From Thauera aminoaromatica S2 (GTDB lineage: Bacteria; Pseudomonadota; Gammaproteobacteria; Burkholderiales; Rhodocyclaceae): 39,491 bases of DNA. Of the stretch, positions 33,661-39,491 are shown piece by piece. How positions within the stretch are numbered: position 1 is the stretch's first letter; the number at the start of each line of letters is the position of its first letter. A program made the position numbers and the translations under genes. The stretch spans positions 1 through 39,491 of the forward strand of contig NZ_AMXD01000021.1 in assembly GCF_000310185.1 (NCBI RefSeq), given 5' to 3'. The notes below the pieces were generated by a model. It had not been told where the DNA came from and made no database searches. It saw only the letters and a program-made list of their open reading frames with translations.

Positions 33661-36600
33661 ACGCCGAGGTCCGCATCGAGCAGCGTTGCCCCTACGTCGG
33701 CCTGCAGCCCTTCGAGGAGGCCGACCGGGCCTTCTTCTTCGGGCGCGAGCGCGACCAGCGGGTGATCATCGCCAACCTGCTCTCGTCCCCGCTGACGATC
33801 CTTTATGGATCGAGCGGGGTGGGCAAGAGCTCGGTCCTGATGGCCGGCGTCGTGCCGCAGCTGCATCGCGAGCGGCCGCGGACCCCGGTGGTGGTGTTCC
33901 GCAACTGGGTGGATCGCGACTTCCAGCTCGCGCTGACGCGCGCCTGCATCGAAACCGTCTGGGCCATGCAGGTGGACCAGCCCAGGCCGGCGGAGACCCT
34001 GCCCCTCGAAGAGGTGCTGCGCGCCTGCGCTGAAGCTGCGCATGGCACGATCCTGGTGATCTTCGACCAGTTCGAGGAATACTTCCTCTATCACGCCAAG
34101 GACAGCGAGGCGGCCGGCGCGTTCGAGGCCCAGTTCGCGCGTGCGGTGAACCGCGAGGACGTGGATGTCGGTTTCCTGGTCGCGCTGCGCGACGACAGCC
34201 TGTCGCGGCTGGACCGCTTCCAGGAGCGCATCCACAACCTGCTGAGCAACCGCCTGCGACTCAACCATCTGGAGCCGGAGGCGGCCGGCGACGCGATCCG
34301 CAAGCCGTTGGAGGTGTGGAACGCGCTGCAGGCGGTGGGCGTGCCGCCGGTCGGCATCGACGATGAACTGGTCGACGAGCTGCTCCGCCAGGTCCGCATC
34401 GGCCAGGTCTCGGCCGGACGCCCCGGGGGCAGCGGGGGGCTGCGCCACGACGAGGGCTGCATCGAGGCGCCCTTCCTGCAGCTGGTCATGGTGCGACTGT
34501 GGGAGGAGGAGCGCGCGCAAGGCTCGGACCGGTTGCGGCGGGAGACGCTCGACCGGTTGAAGGGTGCCGACGAGATCGTTCGCACCCACCTCGACGTCGC
34601 GATGGCCCGCCTCGATGCGACGAGCCAGGCAGTGTGCGCCAGCTTCTTCGATCGGCTGGTCACCCCGAGCGGCAGCAAGATCGCCTGCGGCGCCGCGGAC
34701 CTGATCAGCTGGGCGGGGGATCTCGCGCCCCACGTCCCCGCGGTGCTGCAGTCCTTGAGCGACGCGCGCAACCGCATCCTGCGCACCGTGTCCGTCCCCG
34801 ACAACCCGGAGGTGATGCGCTACGAGATCTACCACGACGTCCTCGCGCCCGCCATCCTCGACTGGCGCCAGCGCTTCGAGGCCGATCGGCAGCGCGAGGA
34901 AGCGCTCCGGGTGGCTCGCGAGAAGGCCGCACGGCGCGAGGAGGAGGCGCAGATCGCGCGCGAACGCGCGGCCCGGCGCGCCTTGCACAGGTGGCTCGTG
35001 GGCCTGGGCATGATGAGTTGCGTCGCCGGTGCGGGATGGCTCTATGCGTCCTGGGAGGGAATGCGTTCGGCGGCCAACGAGAAGGCGGCGCAGTCGATCT
35101 CGAACGCGCCTATCGATCCCGGAAGTGCGCTGAGCCTGGCGCTGGAGGCGGTGGAGGCGACGGTCCCGTCCTGGATGTCGGTCGCTCGCGCGGCCCGCCT
35201 GCACCTGACCCCGACCGCTGCCGCCGAAGACGCCTTGCGCCAGGCGATCCAGGCCTCGCGCCTGGTGTGGACCCTGCCGGTGAGCGGCAGGGCGCTCTCC
35301 GATGTGGCTTTCAGTCCCGATGGCGGCCGGCTGCTCACTGCCGGCCAGGATCAGACCGCGCGGGTGTGGGATATCCGCAGCGGCCGTCCCGCCGAGCCCG
35401 TCGTCACCTTCGCGCACGACGCCTGGGTGCGGCGGGGCCGCTTCCTGCCCGATGGCGAGCGCGTCATCACGGTGTCCGGAGGCCTGGCCTACCTGTGGTC
35501 CCTCGCGCAGCCGACGGCTCCGCTGCGCAGTTTCGAGCATGGCGGGAACATCTACTCTGCCTTCGATACCAGCGCCGACGGCCGGCGCCTCGCGACCGCC
35601 GGGGATGGCGCGCAGAAGGCGCGCGTGATCCGCATCTGGGACGTCGACGCGGACGTGCCGGAGCCGCTGCTCACCCTGGATGCGGAGGGGGCATGGATCA
35701 TGGGGCTGGCGTTCAGCCCGGATGGCTGCTGCGTCGCCACCGCTGCGGTCGAGCGCGGCAAGGCCGAGCGAAGCGCGATCGCCCTGTGGGGGCTCGAGCG
35801 CCGGCGCGAGATCCTCTCCCTGCCGCTCGAGGAGCCGAGTGACGCGATCGCGTTCGCGCCCGATGGCAGCGCGCTGGTCACCGCCAGCCGTGATGGCTGG
35901 CTGCGGGTATGGGAGCCCGCGGGGAAAGGGTTCGATGTGCTGCTGCGCGAAGCGGCGGGCGGCACGCACCGGGGTGAGGTGCTCGCGTGGAATGGGCGGA
36001 CGCTGGCCGGTCACGGCGACCGCATCCGCAATGTGGAGGTGAGTGCGGACGGGGCCCTGATCGCCAGCGCGGGCGGCGACGGGACGGCAAGGGTCTGGAG
36101 CCGGCATACGGGCGAGAACCTGCTTACGCTGACGGGGCACCTCTCCTACGTGGAGGCGGCCCGCTTCAGCCCCGACGGGCGTCACGTGGCGACGGCGAGC
36201 CGTGACGGCACGGTCAAGTTCTGGAACATCGAGGGGCACGCCAACACGGTCACCAGCATCGCCTTCAGCCCGGATGGTCGTACCCTGGCCACCGGCAGCA
36301 GCGACCGCACCGCCCGCATCTGGGACTTCGCGGACGGTACCCCGCGACTGCGCCATACCCTGCGCGGTCATGCCGATCAGGTGCATCGCGTGGCCTTCGA
36401 CCCTTCCGGGGCGCGGCTCGCGACCGCCGGGCTGGACAACCAGCTGCGCCTCTGGGACGTCGCGAGCGGCGAGGCGGTCACGCTGCCGAGCGTGCCTCCC
36501 GAGCATCGGCACAAGGATCAGCTCAGGGGGGTGGCCTTCAGTCCGGACGGCCGCCTGCTGGCGAGTGCCGGGGCCGACGGCCATGCACGGCTCTATCCGC

Positions 36601-37208
36601 TTGCGGGGGAGGGAAGCCCGGTCTCCGTGCTGCATGGCGGGGCGACGATCCAGGTGTCGGGCGTGGCCTTTCATCCCGGGGGCGAGCGCTGGGCGACCAG
36701 CGGCTTCGACGGCAAGCTGAAGCTGTGGGATCTGTCCGGGACCGATCTCGGCACGGTCGGCTTGCCGGATGACGAGCGCAAGCTCGGTATCCGCATCGCC
36801 GGCCTCGCCTTCAGTCCGGATGGAGAATACGTCGCTGCGGTGGTGCAGCGACGTGTGCGGGTCTGGCCGGTCGCTGCCTTCAAGGAGCCGGAGGTCCACC
36901 CGCCCGTGCGCCTGCCGCTCATCGAGGGCGCGCGCCACTGCGCGGCGCTCGCCTACAGCCCGGACGGCCGCTGGCTGGCGGTGGGCTGCAGCGACGCCGG
37001 CGTGCGCCTGTTCGAGATGCCCGCGGGAACGCTCGTCAAGACCATCACGGTGCACAAGAACGAGGTCCGCGGCGTCGCCTTCAGCCCGGACGGGACGCTG
37101 CTGGCCACGGCCAGCAACGACAAGACCTTCCATGTCTCCCCGCTCGCCTTCGAGGCGGTGTACGAGGCCGCGCGGCGCCTGCAGAAGGCGACGGCGGCCG
37201 AGCGCTAG
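33657..37208 (+). CDS. STAND NTPase (nSTAND1-type) with transmembrane helix and 14 WD40 repeats
   Basis: This 1183-aa protein starts with the nSTAND1 pattern CPYVGLQPFEEADRAFFFGR. Walker A GSSGVGKSS lies at residues 51-59, Walker B ILVIFDQFEEY at 132-142, VALRDD at 175-180, and the family end-motif YEIYHDVLAPAILDWR at 389-404. A charged helix (404-443) leads to one hydrophobic segment (about 444-465). From ~545 to the end I count 14 WD40 units (VAFSPDG then LATAS, then WD), enough for two seven-bladed propellers. STAND proteins oligomerise on ligand binding by the repeat sensor and switch on an effector. Here the effector is on a separate polypeptide, the overlapping DUF4062-SIR2 protein. The trigger is unknown. 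It ends 42 bp from the convergent LysR gene. Confidence 0.9.
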   Translation: MNAEVRIEQRCPYVGLQPFEEADRAFFFGRERDQRVIIANLLSSPLTILYGSSGVGKSSVLMAGVVPQLHRERPRTPVVVFRNWVDRDFQLALTRACIETVWAMQVDQPRPAETLPLEEVLRACAEAAHGTILVIFDQFEEYFLYHAKDSEAAGAFEAQFARAVNREDVDVGFLVALRDDSLSRLDRFQERIHNLLSNRLRLNHLEPEAAGDAIRKPLEVWNALQAVGVPPVGIDDELVDELLRQVRIGQVSAGRPGGSGGLRHDEGCIEAPFLQLVMVRLWEEERAQGSDRLRRETLDRLKGADEIVRTHLDVAMARLDATSQAVCASFFDRLVTPSGSKIACGAADLISWAGDLAPHVPAVLQSLSDARNRILRTVSVPDNPEVMRYEIYHDVLAPAILDWRQRFEADRQREEALRVAREKAARREEEAQIARERAARRALHRWLVGLGMMSCVAGAGWLYASWEGMRSAANEKAAQSISNAPIDPGSALSLALEAVEATVPSWMSVARAARLHLTPTAAAEDALRQAIQASRLVWTLPVSGRALSDVAFSPDGGRLLTAGQDQTARVWDIRSGRPAEPVVTFAHDAWVRRGRFLPDGERVITVSGGLAYLWSLAQPTAPLRSFEHGGNIYSAFDTSADGRRLATAGDGAQKARVIRIWDVDADVPEPLLTLDAEGAWIMGLAFSPDGCCVATAAVERGKAERSAIALWGLERRREILSLPLEEPSDAIAFAPDGSALVTASRDGWLRVWEPAGKGFDVLLREAAGGTHRGEVLAWNGRTLAGHGDRIRNVEVSADGALIASAGGDGTARVWSRHTGENLLTLTGHLSYVEAARFSPDGRHVATASRDGTVKFWNIEGHANTVTSIAFSPDGRTLATGSSDRTARIWDFADGTPRLRHTLRGHADQVHRVAFDPSGARLATAGLDNQLRLWDVASGEAVTLPSVPPEHRHKDQLRGVAFSPDGRLLASAGADGHARLYPLAGEGSPVSVLHGGATIQVSGVAFHPGGERWATSGFDGKLKLWDLSGTDLGTVGLPDDERKLGIRIAGLAFSPDGEYVAAVVQRRVRVWPVAAFKEPEVHPPVRLPLIEGARHCAALAYSPDGRWLAVGCSDAGVRLFEMPAGTLVKTITVHKNEVRGVAFSPDGTLLATASNDKTFHVSPLAFEAVYEAARRLQKATAAER

Positions 37209-37250
37209 TGGTCGGCGCGTGGCGGTCCAAGGGGCGCGCCTTGCGCCAGC

Positions 37251-38183
37251 CTAGCGCCGCGCCGCGTCCAGGCGCGCCTGTGCGCTGTGCTCGAGCTCGG
37301 CGGCACGTTCGCGCAGGAACTCGAGGAAGGCGCCGGCGAGCGGAGTGAGGCGCTTGCCGGCCGGATACACCACCTGCCACTGGGTCGGGAGCGGGGTGCC
37401 TTCCACGCGCAGCACCGCGATGCCTTCGTCCACCGCATGTGCGAGCGCGTGGGCGGACAGCAGCGACAGCCCCAGCCCGCCCGCCACCGCCTGCTTCACC
37501 GCTTCGTTGCTGCCGAGTTCCAGGCGCGGGCGCAGGGCGAGGCCGTGGGCGGCGAAGAACTGCTCGGCCGCCTGGCGGGTGCCGGAGCCGGGCTCGCGCA
37601 GCACGAACTCCTCGGCGGCGATCGCCTCGATCTCCAGCTTTCTGCGGCATCCCGCGAGCGGATGCGCGGTGGAGGCCACCACCACGAGCGGATTCGACAG
37701 GAAGGGCGTGGCCACCACCGGCGGCGCCTGCGGCGGCCGGCTCATGATGTAGAGGTCGTCGAGGTTGTCGGCCAGGCGTCGGATCACCGCGTCGCGGTTG
37801 AGCACCGCCAGCGACACCTCCACCGCCGGGCGCTCGCGGCGGAAATCGCCGAGCAGGCGCGGGATGAAGGTCTCCGCGGTGCTGACCACCGCCAGCCGCA
37901 GCCGCCCCACCACATCGCCGCGCAGCTCGGCGAGGGTCTCGTCGAGGCGCTCCAGCTCCTGCTCGACCCGGTTCGCGGTGTCGAGCACCACGCGCCCGGC
38001 CGCGGTCAGGTGCAGGCGGCGGCCGACGCGCTCGAACAGTGGCAGGCCGACCTGCTCGGCGAGCTGGCGCAGCTGCGCCGACAGCGTGGGCTGGGTCAGG
38101 TGCAGGCGCTGGGCGGCGCGCGACACGCTGCCCTCGCGCGACACCGCGAGCAGCAGGCGGAGCTGGTGGAAGGTCAGGCGCAT
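37251..38183 (-). CDS. LysR-type regulator, divergent from the sbtA-like gene
   Basis: This 310-aa LysR-family regulator has an N-terminal winged helix-turn-helix (LTFHQLRLLLAVSREGSVSRAAQRLHLTQPTLSAQLRQL) spanning residues 3-42, here split as LTFHQLRLLLAVSREGSVSR and AAQRLHLTQPTLSAQLRQLA. A linker helix and a two-lobed effector domain (for example EEFVLREPGSGTRQAAEQFF) follow. The pattern resembles CbbR/CmpR regulators, which respond to carbon metabolites and control CO2 fixation or bicarbonate uptake. Its divergent neighbour is an SbtA-type bicarbonate transporter, so it probably controls that gene. A candidate operator, ATAGA-N6-TCTAT, lies between them (38211-38226). Confidence 0.9.
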   Translation of the reverse strand: MRLTFHQLRLLLAVSREGSVSRAAQRLHLTQPTLSAQLRQLAEQVGLPLFERVGRRLHLTAAGRVVLDTANRVEQELERLDETLAELRGDVVGRLRLAVVSTAETFIPRLLGDFRRERPAVEVSLAVLNRDAVIRRLADNLDDLYIMSRPPQAPPVVATPFLSNPLVVVASTAHPLAGCRRKLEIEAIAAEEFVLREPGSGTRQAAEQFFAAHGLALRPRLELGSNEAVKQAVAGGLGLSLLSAHALAHAVDEGIAVLRVEGTPLPTQWQVVYPAGKRLTPLAGAFLEFLRERAAELEHSAQARLDAARR

Positions 38184-38210
38184 CGGCGATGGACGAGCGT
38201 CATTCGAGTG

Positions 38211-38255
38211 ATAGAGAAAAATCTATGGTAAGTTGAAGAATAAATCATTTTTCTC
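38211..38255. promoter_or_regulatory. Inverted-repeat operator region between lysR and the sbtA-like gene
   Basis: ATAGA-N6-TCTAT (38211-38226) is a perfect short dyad of the type bound by LysR regulators. A second, wider 9-bp inverted repeat uses GAGAAAAAT (38214-38222) and ATTTTTCTC (38247-38255), 24 bp apart. The spacer is A/T-rich in an otherwise G/C-rich setting, so the promoters probably lie here too. Two sites on the same face of the helix would suit a LysR tetramer. Confidence 0.5.
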
Positions 38256-38372
38256 GATGTGTGCGCCGCGGCAAAATTCGCCTCGCACTGACGCAGCCGC
38301 GCCCCCGGAGAACCGGCGCGGTGCTCCCCCGGTTCCGCGCCCGCGCGCTCCGTTCATCGAGGAAAACAACAC

Positions 38373-39314
38373 ATGGTCGATGCCGTTCCCTTCTTCTTCG
38401 CCCTCGGCGCGGTGGCCTCGCTCGCCCGCTCCGGCCTGCGCCTGCCCGCCGCCGTCTTCGAGACCCTGTCGATCTACCTGCTGCTGGCGATCGGTCTCAA
38501 GGGCGGGGTGGAGATCGCGCGCTCGGAGAGCGCCACGCTGTGGGTCGATGCGTTGCTGGCGATCGGCCTCGGCGCGCTGATCCCGCTGCTGGTCTTCCCG
38601 CTCTTCCGCCTGCGCTTCTCGCGCCCGGACGCAGCTTCGCTGTCGGCGCACTACGGCTCGGTCAGCATCGTGACCTTCGCGGTGGGCGCGGCGGTGCTGG
38701 CCGGACGCGGCATCGAGGTGGAAGGCCACCTGGCCCTGCTCGCCGCCCTGATGGAGGCGCCGGCGCTGATCGTCGCCACGCTGATCGCGCGCTGGGGGGT
38801 GAAGTCAGCCGATGGCAGCTCGACCGCCGGCGCGCTGGTGCACGAGGTCTTCGCCAACAAGAGCGTGGTGCTGCTCGGCGGCGGCATCCTGATCGGCTGG
38901 ATCGCCGGGCCGCAGGGCCTGGAGCCGCTGTCGCCGCTCTTCGTCGATCTGTTCAAGGGCGCGCTGTGCCTGTTCCTGCTCGAGATGGGGCTGATCGCCG
39001 CCGACCGCCTGCCCGACCTGAAGAAGGCGGGGCTGTTCCTCGTCGGCTGCGCGCTCGCCCTGCCGCCGCTGCTGGCGCTGGCCGGCTGGGGCGTGGCGCA
39101 GGCGATGGGCCTGGGCGTGGGCGGCACGGTGCTGATGATGACGCTGGCGGGCAGCGCCTCCTACATCGCCGCGCCGACCGCGATGCGGATCGCGGTGCCC
39201 GAGGCCAACCCGGCGCTGGGGGTGGCGGCGGCGTTGGCGGTGACCTTCCCGTTCAACCTGCTGCTCGGGATCCCGCTGTACCTGTGGTGGGCGCAGGCGA
39301 TGGCCGGGGCCTGA
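38373..39314 (+). CDS. SbtA-type sodium-dependent bicarbonate transporter
   Basis: This 313-aa inner-membrane protein has about ten hydrophobic helices in two repeated halves. Family landmarks include LPAAVFETLSIYLLLAIGLK and GGVEIARS near the start, SAHYGSVSIVTFAVGAA in the first half and GSASYIAAPTAMRIAVPEAN in the second. It matches the SbtA (DUF897) family, whose cyanobacterial members import bicarbonate with Na+. In non-cyanobacterial hosts the substrate is less certain. The start MVDAVPFFF has GAGGA about nine bases upstream (38359-38363). It is divergent from the LysR regulator. No SbtB-like PII gene is visible downstream within the window. Confidence 0.9.
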   Translation: MVDAVPFFFALGAVASLARSGLRLPAAVFETLSIYLLLAIGLKGGVEIARSESATLWVDALLAIGLGALIPLLVFPLFRLRFSRPDAASLSAHYGSVSIVTFAVGAAVLAGRGIEVEGHLALLAALMEAPALIVATLIARWGVKSADGSSTAGALVHEVFANKSVVLLGGGILIGWIAGPQGLEPLSPLFVDLFKGALCLFLLEMGLIAADRLPDLKKAGLFLVGCALALPPLLALAGWGVAQAMGLGVGGTVLMMTLAGSASYIAAPTAMRIAVPEANPALGVAAALAVTFPFNLLLGIPLYLWWAQAMAGA

Positions 39315-39491
39315 GGAGGGCGCCGGGGTGGGGAGGCGGCGGCAAGGCGGCCTCCGTCACGGACACGGACTCCGCTTCGCTGCGGGAGGCCGTACGGCCT
39401 TCCGCCTCGGGGTCCGCAGCTTCGAGGTCGCCGGCCGCGGCGGCCATCGCGCGCCGAGGCCGGCGGCGTTCGGGCGGACGCGCCCGCCTCG
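39315..39491. other. Region downstream of the sbtA-like gene with a strong hairpin
   Basis: No gene is supported in these last 177 bp. At 39382-39405 a 24-bp near-palindrome is centred on GGCCGTACGGCC (39388-39399), with only one G-T pair in its arms. There is no T-run after it, so it may be a Rho-assisted 3' end or a dispersed repeat, not a classic terminator. Confidence 0.45.

Noticed and set aside
33603-37133. 1176-codon minus-strand frame opposite the STAND-WD40 gene.
   Set aside because: No recognisable domain, skewed composition, and the plus strand encodes clear Walker and WD40 motifs. It is a shadow of G/C-biased codons.

Overview
The window is high-GC (roughly two thirds G+C) bacterial chromosome. 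Gene content fits a betaproteobacterium, possibly a Rhodocyclales relative such as Thauera or Azoarcus. That placement is inferred from style and gene families, not from a marker gene. No rRNA, tRNA, CRISPR array, insertion sequence or phage gene was seen.

Positions 1-8930 and 17196-25663 hold a large organosulfur-scavenging region, almost all on the minus strand. The left part has three transcription units: (a) a CMD/AhpD-like protein, an acyl-CoA-dehydrogenase-like flavoprotein and the start of a sulfonate-type ABC ATPase (2097 to beyond 1); (b) msuE-sfnG-ssuD plus an amidohydrolase-fold protein (6023-2292); (c) a metQ-metN-metI importer (8930-6376) that ends in an intrinsic terminator. The right part reads as one long operon: sulfate-type binding protein, TOBE protein, serine hydrolase, a SfnR-like sigma-54 activator, two desulfurisation/ACAD-type flavoproteins, an SnaA/NtaA-type LLM monooxygenase and another DszC/SfnC-like flavoprotein. 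Two kinds of cis-element tie these units together. One is a pair of sigma-54 promoters with a shared, equally phased upstream box, in front of msuE and metQ. The other is a 28-bp two-part box, identical at all 20 fixed positions, in front of the CMD-like gene and sbp.

Between the two sulfur blocks, on the plus strand, sits a type I restriction-modification operon (9306-17145): hsdM, a 78-aa gene that looks like the remnant of a DUF1016/YhcG-type nuclease gene, hsdS, a Fic AMP-transferase gene and hsdR. The first four are linked by ATGA stop/start overlaps.

From 25911 the region is mixed: a YdfG-like dehydrogenase, a large bifunctional penicillin-binding protein, and an SLC13-type transporter with two RCK/TrkA-C domains. 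Next is a two-gene cassette (32116-37208) that looks like an anti-phage or conflict system: DUF4062 fused to a SIR2-type NADase domain, overlapping by ATGA a STAND NTPase with one membrane helix and 14 WD40 repeats. The window closes with a LysR regulator divergent from an SbtA-type bicarbonate transporter. The SIR2/STAND-WD40 pair is the best candidate for an undescribed system.
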